In this document: positions 1 to 9,147 of the stretch, piece by piece | Numbering within the stretch: position 1 is the stretch's first letter | How the letters are laid out: the number at the start of each line of letters is the position of its first letter | Source: Acidobacteriaceae bacterium | GTDB taxonomy: Bacteria > Acidobacteriota > Terriglobia > Terriglobales > Acidobacteriaceae | Assembly: GCA_027365415.1 (NCBI GenBank) | Contig: DAHXNK010000008.1 | Location: 1 to 42,467, forward strand | Length of the DNA stretch: 42,467 bases | Reading direction: 5' to 3' | Notes under the pieces: model-generated | Databases searched by the model: none | What the model saw: the letters and a program-made list of their open reading frames with translations, nothing else | Told to the model about the DNA's origin: nothing | Made by a program: the position numbers and the translations under genes

Positions 1-1
1 G

Positions 2-1864
2 CTGTCGATTTGTATTGTCTTCGTGCCCATGTTTTTTCTGGGCGGAGTTGCGCGCTATCTTTTCGTGCCGCTGGCCGAAGCGGTTGTCTTCGCCATGCTG
101 GCCTCATATTTTCTCTCGCGCACCGTAGTGCCGACAATGGCCAAATATATGCTGCGGGTGCATGAGGAAGGGCATCTGGAGCATCGCCGCGCCAGCTCCA
201 GCCCACTGGTGCGCTGGCAGATGAAGTTTGAAGATGGCTTTGAGCGCATTCGCAATGGATACCGCGATCTGCTGACGGTCTGCCTGGAGTATCGTGGCAC
301 ATTTGTTGCAGGATTTTTTGCCGCCTGCGCCTTGTCGATTGTGGTGCTCTATCCGTGGCTGGGGCAGGATTTTTTCCCTGATGTGGACGGCGGCCAGTTC
401 AAGCTGCATGTCCGCGCGCAAACCGGCACGCGTATTGAGGAGATGGCCCGACTCTGCGACCAAGTGGATCAAACCATCCGCCAAACGGTTCCGCAAAAGG
501 AGATGGGGGCCATCATCGACAACATTGGCGTGCCCTACAGCGGAATGAATCTTGCCTACAGCAACTCGGCAACCATCGGTTCGTGGGACGCGGATATTTT
601 GGTTTCTCTGGCGCGCAAGCATCGCCCGACGACGGAATATGTGGCGCAGTTGCGGCGGGTGCTGGCCGACAAATATCCCGGTGTCACGTTTTATTTTCTG
701 CCCACGGACATGGTGAGTCAGATTTTGAACTTTGGCCTGCCTGCACCGCTCGACATTCAGATAGTTGGCAACAATATCGTCGCCAACCATGCCTTTGCGG
801 AAAAAATGATGGCGCAGGTGCAACAAATTCCCGGCACAGTCGATGTGCGCATGCAACAACCATTCAACGAGCCAGAATTTACAGTGAACGTGGATCGCAG
901 TAAAGCGCAACAAGTTGGCTATCAGCAGCGCGATGTGGCGGAAAGCCTTCTGACGGCACTCAGCGGGAGCTTTCAGACCGCTCCGAATTTTTGGCTGGAT
1001 TGGCACAACGGCGTCAGCTACAACATCGCCGTACAGGAGCCGCAATACACGATGGATACGCTCCAAGACTTGGAGAATATCCCCGTGGCCAACAGCAGCG
1101 GCGCGCAGCCACAGATTCTTGCAAACGTGGCCAGCCTGCAACGCGGAGCCGAATCGGGAACCGTCAGCCACTACAACGTAATGCCAGTCATCGACATTTA
1201 CGGCGCAGTGCAAGGCACGGATTTACGCAGCGTCGCGAATCGGATCGACCGCATCGTCAAGCAAGACACCAAAAACCTGCCACGCGGATCGAGGATCATG
1301 ATTCGCGGCCAAATTTTGACCATGCGGCAATCCACCGTCGGATTGATCGGCGGACTGCTTTTTGCCATTGTGCTGGTCTACCTGCTGATTGTCGTCAACT
1401 TCCAAAGCTGGCTGGATCCGTTCATCATTGTCGCGGCATTGCCAGCGGCGCTGGCTGGAATTGTCTGGTTCCTCTTCCTCACGGGAACGCACATCAGCGT
1501 GCCAGCGCTGACGGGTTCCATTATGTGCATGGGGGTCGCCACGGCCAACAGCATTCTAGTGGTCAGCTTTGCGCGTGAGCAACTCGTGCAGGGACACGCC
1601 GCGCTGGAATCTGCCTTAACTGCCGGGTATACGCGCTTCCGCCCTGTGCTGATGACGGCGCTGGCGATGATTATTGGCATGGTGCCGATGGCGTTGGGCC
1701 TGGGCGATGGCGGAGAGCAAAATGCGCCGCTGGGTCGCGCCGTGATTGGCGGACTGGTTTTTGCCACAGCGGCGACATTATTTTTTGTGCCCGTCTTCTT
1801 CAGTCTCTTTCACCAGAACAAACAGCCGCTGCACGCGGATATTTTGCCGGAGGATGTCGCATGA
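2..1864 (+). CDS. RND efflux pump permease, C-terminal part (5' end outside window)
   Basis: Inner-membrane proton-driven pump of the HAE/AcrB-like RND superfamily. The frame is open from base 2 and no start is visible; about 620 residues remain of a family length near 1040. The fragment begins in a membrane segment (FVPMFFLGGVARYLF, then LAEAVVFAMLASYFLSRT). A large periplasmic porter domain follows, then the last membrane bundle from about residue 445 (VGLIGGLLFAIVLVYLLIVV) with the family signature around GLGDGGEQNAPLGRAV near the end. The stop overlaps the next start as ATGA, so it is co-transcribed with the adaptor and outer-membrane factor. The substrate cannot be told from sequence; a multidrug or organic-compound pump fits better than a metal pump because no Met-rich metal relay was noticed, although the N-terminal half is missing. 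Confidence 0.93.
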   Translation: MSICIVFVPMFFLGGVARYLFVPLAEAVVFAMLASYFLSRTVVPTMAKYMLRVHEEGHLEHRRASSSPLVRWQMKFEDGFERIRNGYRDLLTVCLEYRGTFVAGFFAACALSIVVLYPWLGQDFFPDVDGGQFKLHVRAQTGTRIEEMARLCDQVDQTIRQTVPQKEMGAIIDNIGVPYSGMNLAYSNSATIGSWDADILVSLARKHRPTTEYVAQLRRVLADKYPGVTFYFLPTDMVSQILNFGLPAPLDIQIVGNNIVANHAFAEKMMAQVQQIPGTVDVRMQQPFNEPEFTVNVDRSKAQQVGYQQRDVAESLLTALSGSFQTAPNFWLDWHNGVSYNIAVQEPQYTMDTLQDLENIPVANSSGAQPQILANVASLQRGAESGTVSHYNVMPVIDIYGAVQGTDLRSVANRIDRIVKQDTKNLPRGSRIMIRGQILTMRQSTVGLIGGLLFAIVLVYLLIVVNFQSWLDPFIIVAALPAALAGIVWFLFLTGTHISVPALTGSIMCMGVATANSILVVSFAREQLVQGHAALESALTAGYTRFRPVLMTALAMIIGMVPMALGLGDGGEQNAPLGRAVIGGLVFATAATLFFVPVFFSLFHQNKQPLHADILPEDVA

Positions 1865-3171
1865 AACCTACGGAACATCTCGCATCGTCGGACATGAACG
1901 CAGTCGAAAGCGCGACGCGCCCAGCGCTGCACGCCTCGCTACAGGCCAAGCGGCGGATGCGAACACTGCTGATCGTCCTTGCGATTGTCGCCGTGCTGAT
2001 TACCATCGGCGGTATTTTGCCGCGCATTCGCGCCCGCGCCGCGCTCCGCGCCCAGACCGAGCGCATGGCCATTCCGACGGTTGCCGTGACCACGGCGCAA
2101 CCGGGAGCGCCCACCCGCGAGCTGGTGCTGCCGGGAACCATCCAGGCATTTCTGGACGCGCCAATTTATGCCCGCACCAATGGCTACGTTCGCGTCTGGT
2201 ATCACGACATTGGCTCGCATGTTCGCCGGGGAGAATTGCTGGCCGTCATCGAAACGCCAGAACTGGATCAGCAGGTGAAGCAGGCCCGCGCTGATGTTGT
2301 GACAGCACAAGAAAATCTGAAGCTGGCGCAAATCACAGCGCAACGCTATCAGGGTTTGGTAGCCACAGACGCGGTCTCCAAGCAATCCACGGATGCAGCC
2401 AATTATTCCTCCAGCGCATTGCAGGCAACCGTCGCCTCTGCCAATGCCAGCCTCGATCACCTACTGGAGTTGCAATCCTTCGAGCGCGTCTATGCGCCCT
2501 TTGACGGCGTAGTAACAGCGCGCAACACCGATGTCGGCCAACTGGTGGCCTCTGGCAGCAACGGCGGAACAGGCAGCGCCTCCGGTTACAGCGGCAATGC
2601 CACGATGGGCAGCGGGGCAGCGTATGGAGGCGCCACGCCGCGCGAACTCTTTCATGTTTCCAGCACGCGCATGCTACGCATCTTCGTCAACGTGCCGGAG
2701 CAGTACGCGCCCACCGCTCGCCCCGGTGTCAACGTTGGCCTCACGCTGGCCGAGTATCCGGGCCGCGTCTTCACGGGAAAAATTGTGCGCAGCTCGGAGG
2801 CTATTGATCTGAACACGCGCACGTTGATGGCGGAGGTGGACATCGACAACCGCAAGGGAGAGCTGCTGCCCGGAGCATACGCGCAGGTGCATCTCAAGCT
2901 GCCGATGAATCATCCGGCGCTTATTATTCCGGTGAGCGCGTTGCTCTTCCGCGCCGAGGGTTTGCGCGTGGCCACGCTGGACGACAACAGTCGCGCTCAC
3001 TTGGTTCCGCTGACGCTGGGCCGCGATTGGGGAACCCGCGTAGAGGTTCTCGTTGGCCTGCAAGCTGGAGAGCGCATCATTGACAGCCCGCCGGATTCCA
3101 TTGTGGATGGAGAAGAGGTGCGCGTGGTCAGCGGAGTTACGACACGCGTTGCCGGAGGGGGGCATCTATGA
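1861..3171 (+). CDS. RND efflux periplasmic adaptor (membrane fusion protein)
   Basis: HlyD/AcrA-type adaptor of 436 residues linking the inner-membrane pump to the outer-membrane factor. Residues about 35-52 form one hydrophobic anchor (LLIVLAIVAVLITIGGIL). A biotinyl-lipoyl-like half follows (IYARTNGYVRVWYHDIGSHV), then an alpha-hairpin rich in Gln and Ala (about 130-200), the second lipoyl half (VYAPFDGVVTARNTDVGQLV), and beta-barrel and membrane-proximal domains. A Gly/Ser/Ala-rich stretch at about residues 231-258 sits between the lipoyl half and the barrel and is longer than usual. The start overlaps the pump stop and the stop overlaps the next start, both by ATGA, so translation is probably coupled. 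A cytosolic leader of about 33 residues precedes the anchor. Confidence 0.93.
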   Translation: MKPTEHLASSDMNAVESATRPALHASLQAKRRMRTLLIVLAIVAVLITIGGILPRIRARAALRAQTERMAIPTVAVTTAQPGAPTRELVLPGTIQAFLDAPIYARTNGYVRVWYHDIGSHVRRGELLAVIETPELDQQVKQARADVVTAQENLKLAQITAQRYQGLVATDAVSKQSTDAANYSSSALQATVASANASLDHLLELQSFERVYAPFDGVVTARNTDVGQLVASGSNGGTGSASGYSGNATMGSGAAYGGATPRELFHVSSTRMLRIFVNVPEQYAPTARPGVNVGLTLAEYPGRVFTGKIVRSSEAIDLNTRTLMAEVDIDNRKGELLPGAYAQVHLKLPMNHPALIIPVSALLFRAEGLRVATLDDNSRAHLVPLTLGRDWGTRVEVLVGLQAGERIIDSPPDSIVDGEEVRVVSGVTTRVAGGGHL

Positions 3172-4616
3172 GGCACGCTGCGCGCTGCGCGCCGATATTG
3201 TCTCCGCTGCTGGCTTTGTTGTTGGCTTCGGTCGTGTTGACCGGCTGCATGATTGGGCCAAATTACAAGCGGCCCTCCGCGCCCACGGCCCCAGCCTTCA
3301 AGAGTGTCGCTGGCTGGCAGCCCGCGCAACCAGAAGATTCTCAGATTCGCAGCGACTGGTGGAAGGCATATCACGATTCCGATCTGGATGCGTATGAAGC
3401 GCAAATTGAAGTCTCCAACCAAAATCTGAAGCTGGCCGTCACGGAGTTCACCCAGGCGCGCGCGACCATTCAGATCAATCGCGCCAATCTCTTTCCGTTT
3501 ATCGGCGCTGGTATTGGCGCGACGCGGCAGCGCGGTTCTTACAATCGTGCCATATATTTTAGCGGCATTAAAAACGAATACAACGATTTCAATCTGCCGC
3601 TCGACGTAAGCTGGGAGCCGGATTTCTGGGGGCGCGTGCGACGTTCCGTTACGCAGGCCAAGGCGAATGCGCAGGCCAGCGCTGCCGATGTCCAGAATGT
3701 TCGCTTGAGCCTGCAAGCCGAGCTGGCCACGGATTATTTTCAACTGCGCGGACTGGATGCACAGCAACAGATTCTCGATCAAACCGTGACGGCCTTTCAG
3801 AAATCCATGCAACTGACGCAGAATCGCTACGCGGGCGGCTTGAACTCACAACTGGACGTGGCGCAGGCGCGTACCTTGCTGGAGACGACGCAGGCGGAGG
3901 ATCAGGATATTGGCGTGGCGCGTGCGCAGTATGAACACGCCATCGCCGTGCTGGTAGGGCAGCCTGCTTCGTCTTTCACCATCGCGCCGCGTGTTCTTGC
4001 CACGGTGCCGCCGCCTATTCCTGTCGGGCTGCCCTCGCAATTGCTGGAGCGCCGCCCGGACATTGCCTCCGCCGAGCGCGCGATGGCCGCAGCGAATGAG
4101 CAGATCGGTATTGCTCGCACCGCCTACTATCCAACCTTTGCGCTGACTGGCCTCGGTGGTTTTGACAGCGGACATCCCGGCAACTGGTTCACTGGGCCGA
4201 GTTCGTTCTGGTCGGCTGGACTGTCTGCGTCGGACACCCTCGTCGATTGGGGGCAGCGTCACGCAGTGGATGTGCAGGCGCAGGCCGCGTATGACGGCAC
4301 CGTCGCCGCATATCGGCAAACCGTGCTGACGGCGTATCAAGAGGTCGAGGACAATCTAGCCGCGCTGCGCATTCTGCACGACGAGACCGCAACGCAGCGG
4401 GAGGCTGTGGTCGCGGCGCAGAAGCAACAAGAGATTGCCACGAGCCGCTATAAGGGCGGCATCGACAATTATCTGAATGTCATCACGGCGCAGAGCATCG
4501 AGTTGTCCAATGAACAAACGGCTGTGCAGATATGGACGCGCCAGATGACCGCAAGCGTCCTGCTGATGAAGGCCTTGGGCGGTGGATGGGACGCAAAACA
4601 ATTACCGAAGTTCTGA
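3168..4616 (+). CDS. RND efflux outer-membrane factor, NodT/OprM-type lipoprotein
   Basis: TolC-like outer-membrane channel of 482 residues that completes the tripartite pump. The N-terminus is a lipoprotein signal ending in the lipobox LTGC with the lipidated Cys at residue 27, followed by the family hallmark MIGPNYKRP. Two OEP repeats of long amphipathic helices follow, with the conserved RRPDIASAERAMAAANEQIG motif opening the second. The C-terminal repeat carries the typical SRYKGGIDNYLNVITAQ pattern. Length matches the NodT family (about 470-490). ATG at 3168 overlaps the adaptor stop by four bases. Confidence 0.94.
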   Translation: MRHAARCAPILSPLLALLLASVVLTGCMIGPNYKRPSAPTAPAFKSVAGWQPAQPEDSQIRSDWWKAYHDSDLDAYEAQIEVSNQNLKLAVTEFTQARATIQINRANLFPFIGAGIGATRQRGSYNRAIYFSGIKNEYNDFNLPLDVSWEPDFWGRVRRSVTQAKANAQASAADVQNVRLSLQAELATDYFQLRGLDAQQQILDQTVTAFQKSMQLTQNRYAGGLNSQLDVAQARTLLETTQAEDQDIGVARAQYEHAIAVLVGQPASSFTIAPRVLATVPPPIPVGLPSQLLERRPDIASAERAMAAANEQIGIARTAYYPTFALTGLGGFDSGHPGNWFTGPSSFWSAGLSASDTLVDWGQRHAVDVQAQAAYDGTVAAYRQTVLTAYQEVEDNLAALRILHDETATQREAVVAAQKQQEIATSRYKGGIDNYLNVITAQSIELSNEQTAVQIWTRQMTASVLLMKALGGGWDAKQLPKF

Positions 4617-4642
4617 TGCGATACAGCGTCAATCAAAAGGGT

Positions 4643-4690
4643 GTCCGTCTGAACGGGGCGTAGCGAAGGAAAAATCCAGAGAATCTTCGC
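4643..4690. repeat. Dispersed intergenic repeat copy
   Basis: Diverged copy of a repeat seen elsewhere in the window (7959-7990, 26338-26400, 32326-32366): a CTGAACG block, a GCG-AGCGAAG block and an AATCCAGAGAAT block in the same order. It fills most of the gap between the outer-membrane factor and the GntR gene. Function unknown. Confidence 0.5.
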
Positions 4691-4724
4691 CCAGCAAGAA
4701 TGGAATTGAAAGAGGGGGAATCGC

Positions 4725-5468
4725 ATGACTCACATGGAAGAACCACGAGAGAACGCAGCATTCCTGCCGGAACGTCCGGCGGCGGGCAGCGGCATTCTAG
4801 ATCGCAACTGCATGCACGATCGCATCTGCTGGGCGATTCTGGATCGCATCTCCGACGGAACCTATCAGCCCGGCGACCGACTGAAGGAGCTGATTCTGGC
4901 CCGCGAATTTCAAGTGAGTCAAGCTCCCGTGCGCGAGGCGCTGCGTAAGCTGGAGGCCATCGGCGTGCTGGAGTCAGAACCCTATCGCGGCACGCGTGTT
5001 CGCGCCATCACGCCGCAGGAGCTACGCGACACCTATCAACTGCGCGGTATTCTGGAGCAGACGGCGACGCAATATATCCGCGACTTTACCGCAGAGGACG
5101 TGGACATGCTGGAACGGGAGTTTGCCGCAATGCAGGCCGCTGTTCTTGCCGGAGATATGCAGACCGTCGCGGTTCACAATAAAAATTTTCATTGCCATAT
5201 TGTGCTTTGCTGCGACAACAAAGAGGTGGTGCGCGTCTGGAAGTCGCTTGGGGTTGGATTTATCTCGCGTTTGAATATACAGCGTCTGGCCGCGTCTGGT
5301 CAGCTACCTGCAGCGGTAGCTGCGCACAGGAAGATCATCGATGCTTTCCGCTCCGGGGATTTTCCGCAGGCTGGCAATTTGCTCCGCGAGCATTCCTTCC
5401 AATTCATTGCCAATATCGACGAGAGTACCCTCCCGCATACACGCGAGCTAACGGTGGCGGCTCGATAG
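4725..5468 (+). CDS. GntR-family transcriptional regulator, FadR/VanR subgroup (FCD domain)
   Basis: Regulator of 247 residues. The N-terminal winged helix-turn-helix spans about 28-92 (DRISDGTYQPGDRLKELILA, then SQAPVREALRKLEAIGVLES), the standard GntR signature. The C-terminal half is the all-helical FCD effector domain, with the metal-ligand-type His residues visible in NKNFHCHIV, AAHRKIIDAF and LREHSFQF. FCD regulators usually respond to acyl-CoA or small organic acids. ATG at 4725 has a purine-rich site (AGAGGGGG) about six bases upstream; a second in-frame ATG lies three codons in. It follows the efflux operon by 108 bases on the same strand, so it may control that operon, but no operator was identified. 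Confidence 0.9.
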   Translation: MTHMEEPRENAAFLPERPAAGSGILDRNCMHDRICWAILDRISDGTYQPGDRLKELILAREFQVSQAPVREALRKLEAIGVLESEPYRGTRVRAITPQELRDTYQLRGILEQTATQYIRDFTAEDVDMLEREFAAMQAAVLAGDMQTVAVHNKNFHCHIVLCCDNKEVVRVWKSLGVGFISRLNIQRLAASGQLPAAVAAHRKIIDAFRSGDFPQAGNLLREHSFQFIANIDESTLPHTRELTVAAR

Positions 5469-5793
5469 ATGATTCCCTTCGAGGCTGGAGCGCCCTGAGG
5501 AGAGAAGCCTAGCCCAGACAACACGCCGCGGGCTGACAGCGTAGCGCTAGAGCGTTTCTAATTTAAGTATTTGCATTTATGTGAGAATGCTCCTGCCGGG
5601 AGAGCGGGCGGGGAAAAAAGCGACGCGATCATCCCGCGTCTTGGAAATAGATACAACCGATTTCCACTTTCGTGCCTCCCCTACGACGATTCTTTCTTTC
5701 TCTTCATAAGAGGAACAACGTCTTGAAAGATCACCGATGTCCGAGGTCTCGATTCCGAGACCTCGGAATTACAAGACTTTCCATATGAGCCGT
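5469..5793. other. Intergenic region without a recognisable gene
   Basis: About 325 bases between the GntR gene and the 3' end of typA. Apart from the perfect hairpin at 5740-5767 no coding or RNA feature is recognisable. Confidence 0.6.
5740..5767. terminator. Perfect 12-bp stem-loop downstream of typA (candidate bidirectional terminator)
   Basis: Arms TCCGAGGTCTCG and CGAGACCTCGGA are exact complements around a 4-base loop (ATTC). The hairpin lies 27 bases beyond the typA stop and about 270 bases beyond the GntR stop, where it could end both transcripts. Neither side has a clear U-tract, so intrinsic termination is uncertain; it may instead protect the 3' end or be a protein-binding palindrome. 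Confidence 0.45.
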
Positions 5794-7614
5794 TTAGGTT
5801 TGCAGTGCGGCGGCGTTGCGGCGTGGCCTGCGGTTGGCCTGCAAGATTTTCTTGCGGATACGCAAACTCTTCGGCGTCACTTCGACCATTTCATCGTCAG
5901 CGATGAACTCGATGGACTGCTCCAGATTCAAGGGCCGGAACGGTACTAGGCGAACGGCTTCATCGGCAGACGAAGCGCGCATGTTGGTCAGCTTCTTTTC
6001 GCGAATCGCGTTTACGTCCAGATCGTTGTCGCGAGAGTGCTCGCCAACAATCATACCCTCGTAAACTTCAACGCCCGCGCCCACAAATAGGACACCGCGT
6101 TCCTGCAAGCCATCCAGAGCGTGGGTTGTCGTCGTTCCGGTGCGATCCGAAATGAGCGCGCCACTCTGGCGCTGCGGAATCTCTCCCTGATGCGGCATAT
6201 AGCCATCAAAGAGCGTGTTCATGACGATGGTGCCACGAGTTTCGGTGAGCATTTCGCTGCGCAGACCAATCAATCCGCGGCTGGGAATGCGAAAGGTGAG
6301 ACGGACGCGGCCATAGCCATGATTGTTCATCTTGACCATCTCGGCCTTGCGCGGCCCCAGGCGTTCCATCACCACGCCGACAAAATTTTCAGGAATGTCG
6401 ACGGTGAGTTCTTCGACCGGTTCCATCAGCTTGCCATCTACGCGGCGCGTCACAATCTCCGGACGCCCCACCGATAGCTCAAAGCCTTCGCGGCGCATCA
6501 TTTCAATCAGAATCGCCAGTTGCAATTCGCCGCGTCCAAGCACCTTAAAGCTGTCTGGGCTACCTGAGTCTTCCACGCGAATCGAAACATTGGTCAGCAG
6601 CTCTTTGTCCAGCCGATCGCGGATATTCCGCGAGGTGACGTACTGGCCTTCGCGTCCGGCGAAGGGCGAGTTGTTGACAGAGAACTGAATGGCGATGGTC
6701 GGCTCGTCAATGGTAATGGTCGGCAAGGGTGCTGGATTTTCGACGCTGGTGATGGTCTCGCCGATGGTGATGCCCGGAATGCCGGCCACGGCGATAATGT
6801 CGCCTGTTTCGGTCTCTTCCGTATCGGTGCGCTTCAATCCACTAAAGGTAAAGAGCTTGGTAACTTTGGTTTTTTCTAACGAACCATCGCGCTTGGAGAT
6901 GGCTACTTCATCGCCGGTGTGCAGCGTGCCGTTAAACACGCGCGCAATGGCCAGACGCCCCAGGTAGTCGGAATAGTCGAGATTGGTGACCAGAATTTGC
7001 AGCGGGCCGTTTGGATCGCCTTTGGCTGGTGGAATCGTCTCAATAATCTTGTGGTAGAGCGGCTGCAGATCGGTGCCAGGAACCTTCAGATCCATGGTCG
7101 CCGTGCCCAGCTTGCCGTTGGTGTAGATGACTGGAAAGTCAAGTTGATCTTCGGTTGCGTCCAGATCAATGAACAGGTCATAGACCTCGTTCAGCACCTC
7201 TTGCGGGCGCGCATCCGGGCGATCAATTTTGTTGATGACCAGAATCGGCAGCAGCTTGGCTTCCAGCGCTTTGGAGAGAACATAGCGCGTCTGCGGCAGC
7301 GGGCCTTCGCTGGCATCGACCAGCAGCATGACCCCATCTACCATCTTCAGTGCGCGTTCGACTTCGCCGCCAAAATCGGCGTGGCCCGGCGTATCGACAA
7401 TGTTGATCTTGGAGTCTTCAAAAAATATGGCCGTATTTTTGGCCAGAATCGTAATGCCGCGCTCACGCTCCAGGTCGTTGGAGTCCATGACGCGATCCAC
7501 CATCGTTTCATTGGTGCGGAAGGTTCCGCTTTGGCGGAGCATGGCATCAACCAGTGTGGTCTTTCCGTGATCGACGTGGGCGATAATGGCGATGTTGCGA
7601 ATGACACGAGACAC
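5794..7614 (-). CDS. typA: Ribosome-associated translational GTPase TypA/BipA
   Basis: Full-length 606-residue EF-G-like GTPase that binds the 70S ribosome and assists 50S assembly and stress or low-temperature growth. G-domain motifs are all present: [10 protein letters not shown] (residues 12-21, P-loop with K18), RGITI (switch), [12 protein letters not shown] and NKIDRPDAR. Domain II, the EF-G-like domains and the BipA-specific C-terminal domain follow; that last domain includes [23 protein letters not shown] and ends in a basic tail. The start is GTG at 7614, giving [10 protein letters not shown], which lines up with the usual family start; an AGGAA lies about 12 bases upstream. It is a single gene, convergent with the GntR gene. 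Confidence 0.97.
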   Translation of the reverse strand: MSRVIRNIAIIAHVDHGKTTLVDAMLRQSGTFRTNETMVDRVMDSNDLERERGITILAKNTAIFFEDSKINIVDTPGHADFGGEVERALKMVDGVMLLVDASEGPLPQTRYVLSKALEAKLLPILVINKIDRPDARPQEVLNEVYDLFIDLDATEDQLDFPVIYTNGKLGTATMDLKVPGTDLQPLYHKIIETIPPAKGDPNGPLQILVTNLDYSDYLGRLAIARVFNGTLHTGDEVAISKRDGSLEKTKVTKLFTFSGLKRTDTEETETGDIIAVAGIPGITIGETITSVENPAPLPTITIDEPTIAIQFSVNNSPFAGREGQYVTSRNIRDRLDKELLTNVSIRVEDSGSPDSFKVLGRGELQLAILIEMMRREGFELSVGRPEIVTRRVDGKLMEPVEELTVDIPENFVGVVMERLGPRKAEMVKMNNHGYGRVRLTFRIPSRGLIGLRSEMLTETRGTIVMNTLFDGYMPHQGEIPQRQSGALISDRTGTTTTHALDGLQERGVLFVGAGVEVYEGMIVGEHSRDNDLDVNAIREKKLTNMRASSADEAVRLVPFRPLNLEQSIEFIADDEMVEVTPKSLRIRKKILQANRRPRRNAAALQT

Positions 7615-7847
7615 GATGCGTTCGGTTCCTAACTTGAAAGATTTTCAATTGTGATTGTGAAGACAGATTCACGCCGCCGTAGAAGGAGCGGGGAAATTCC
7701 AGCACACGTCTTAAGTTTACCGCAGAATGCCGGAATCGCGCTGCCAAAATGAGAAGGATGTTGCTGCGCGTTCCCGATCCTCGCGTTACGCAAAGGACGG
7801 AACTCCCATGCAAGAGCAGGAATCTCCGTGATAGCCTCGTAGAAGAT
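7615..7847. other. Promoter region between typA and tRNA-Arg
   Basis: 233 bases between the divergently read typA and tRNA genes. It should hold both promoters. No confident -35/-10 pair, repeat or ORF could be assigned. Confidence 0.5.
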
Positions 7848-7924
7848 GCGCCCGTAGCTCAGATGGATAGAGCGAACGCCTCCGAAGCGTTAGGTCACAA
7901 GTTCGAATCTTGTCGGGCGCACCA
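7848..7924 (+). tRNA. tRNA-Arg, anticodon CCG
   Basis: Complete cloverleaf of 77 bases with encoded CCA. The acceptor stem GCGCCCG pairs with CGGGCGC and the discriminator is A. The D arm is GCTCAGATGGATAGAGC. The anticodon stem AACGC/GCGTT holds the loop CTCCGAA, giving anticodon CCG, which reads CGG (Arg). The T loop is TTCGAAT. Short reading frames across it on both strands are translation artefacts. Confidence 0.97.
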
Positions 7925-7958
7925 GAATTTCCTTCAAACAAGAAATTCCGAGTAGGCT

Positions 7959-7990
7959 TGTCCTTCTGAACGAAGCGCTGCGGAGTGAAG
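7959..7990. repeat. Dispersed intergenic repeat copy
   Basis: Copy of the family found at 32326-32366, with a shared TTCTGAACGAAGCG block followed by TGCGGAGTGAAG. It is partial, because the usual AATCCAGAG end is replaced. It lies just downstream of the tRNA. Confidence 0.6.
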
Positions 7991-8120
7991 CGAATGCTGG
8001 AAACATAGACGAAGCAGAAACCATCTGAATTCTTCGGTCGCTGGAGGGGATTCCGCTTTTTCTTCAAATTTTCATCTTCTACTCATCCCCTGTTTTCGAC
8101 CCATGCTGCATATATGATGC

Positions 8121-8957
8121 ATGGGAAGTCCACTCCATCCGACGATCCCCGGCACGATTCATGACACGCTGATCCTGTCGGATGTGCATCTTGGTTCCGA
8201 GATGAGCCGCGCCCAGGCTGCGCTTGACGTGCTGCAAGCGGAGCGTTATCGTCGGTTGATTCTGCTGGGCGATATTTTCTCCGATCTCAACTTCCGTCGC
8301 CTCACCAGCGAGCATTGGAAGTTTCTCTCCTGCATTCGCAAGCTTTCCAACCCCAAGCGCAAGATCGAAGTGGTCTGGGTGGAGGGCAACCACGACCACG
8401 GCTTGGCCGATCTGATGTCGCATCTGGTCGGCGTACCCGTCTATCAGCGCTATGTGTGGGAGTACGAAGGCAAGCGCCATCTGGCGATTCACGGCCATCA
8501 GTTCGACCGCTTTGTCAGCCGCAATCTGCTCATCAGCCGGATCGGCGAGCAAATCTACTATCAGATTCAGAAGATCGATTCCAAGGCCAAGCGGTTTTCG
8601 CGCTGTCTAGATCGCATCAACACGAGATGGCTGCGGCTCTCTGACAAGGTGGCTCAGGGCGCGATTGCCTATGCGCGGCAGGGCGATTGCGCACGCGTTT
8701 TTTGCGGCCATACGCATGCCGCGCTCTCGCTCAGGCACGAAGGCGTTGAATACTACAACACTGGCTCATGGGTCGATGCGCGCGCCACCTACATCACCGT
8801 GGGCGAGCAGGGTGTCCGCATCCACGAATATCCCGGAGGAGCGGCCAGTCAATTTCAACGCGAAGAACCCGCGCCGGAATTGACCTCGGCTCCGAGCATG
8901 TTTGTGCCGGCAGCATTACCCGCAATGACTGGGTACAAGAGCCTGCGCTGTGGGTGA
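8121..8957 (+). CDS. LpxH-like UDP-2,3-diacylglucosamine pyrophosphatase family metallophosphoesterase
   Basis: Calcineurin-like phosphoesterase of 278 residues. The complete two-metal set is visible: DVH (21-23), GD (50-51), GNHDH (89-93), HGHQFD (124-129) and GHTH (196-199). Spacing and the HGHQFD block resemble the LpxH/COG2908 group, which cleaves UDP-2,3-diacylglucosamine to lipid X in lipid A synthesis. It is about 40 residues longer than the enterobacterial enzyme, mainly at the C-terminus after EYPGG, where the tail is Pro/Ala-rich. The start at 8121 is the first ATG that keeps the metal-binding core intact; no strong ribosome site precedes it. No other lipid A gene is adjacent, so the substrate is inferred from family only, and a relative acting on another pyrophosphate is possible. 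Confidence 0.8.
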   Translation: MGSPLHPTIPGTIHDTLILSDVHLGSEMSRAQAALDVLQAERYRRLILLGDIFSDLNFRRLTSEHWKFLSCIRKLSNPKRKIEVVWVEGNHDHGLADLMSHLVGVPVYQRYVWEYEGKRHLAIHGHQFDRFVSRNLLISRIGEQIYYQIQKIDSKAKRFSRCLDRINTRWLRLSDKVAQGAIAYARQGDCARVFCGHTHAALSLRHEGVEYYNTGSWVDARATYITVGEQGVRIHEYPGGAASQFQREEPAPELTSAPSMFVPAALPAMTGYKSLRCG

Positions 8958-9013
8958 GAAATCCAGCGCATAGAGGTTCTGTATCCGTCCCATTTCCTGC
9001 AAGTTTCCCTTGT

Positions 9014-9025
9014 TAAAACGTTTCA
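9014..9025. promoter_or_regulatory. CG-centred palindrome, LacI-family operator-like
   Basis: TAAAACGTTTCA contains the perfect 8-bp palindrome AAACGTTT (9016-9023), with 10 of 12 positions symmetric. LacI-family operators typically have an A/T-rich palindrome with a central CG. It lies 123 bases before the fucosidase start. A LacI-family gene is present at 29232, but no direct link is shown. Confidence 0.3.
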
Positions 9026-9147
9026 TCTTGTCAATGAAATCCGCAAGGAGTAATCTTCGTATTGCCACGTTGGGCCTACACCGCGATTGCGGCGGGAATA
9101 GCGAATGGCCGAGTAGGAATATTTTTATCTTCGGAGGTGGGTGCGGC

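Noticed and set aside
104-1213. 369-residue minus-strand frame
   Set aside because: Antisense to the RND pump, with His/Arg-rich composition typical of a shadow frame.
4725-5468. GntR regulator as BioR-type biotin repressor
   Set aside because: BioR is also GntR-family, but this gene is 7 kb from the bio operon, follows the efflux operon, and a regulator with its own palindrome already sits next to bioB.
7786-8067. 93-residue minus-strand frame containing DKIRTCDLTLRRRSLYPSEL
   Set aside because: This is the well-known artefact produced by translating the antisense strand of a tRNA gene; it covers tRNA-Arg(CCG).
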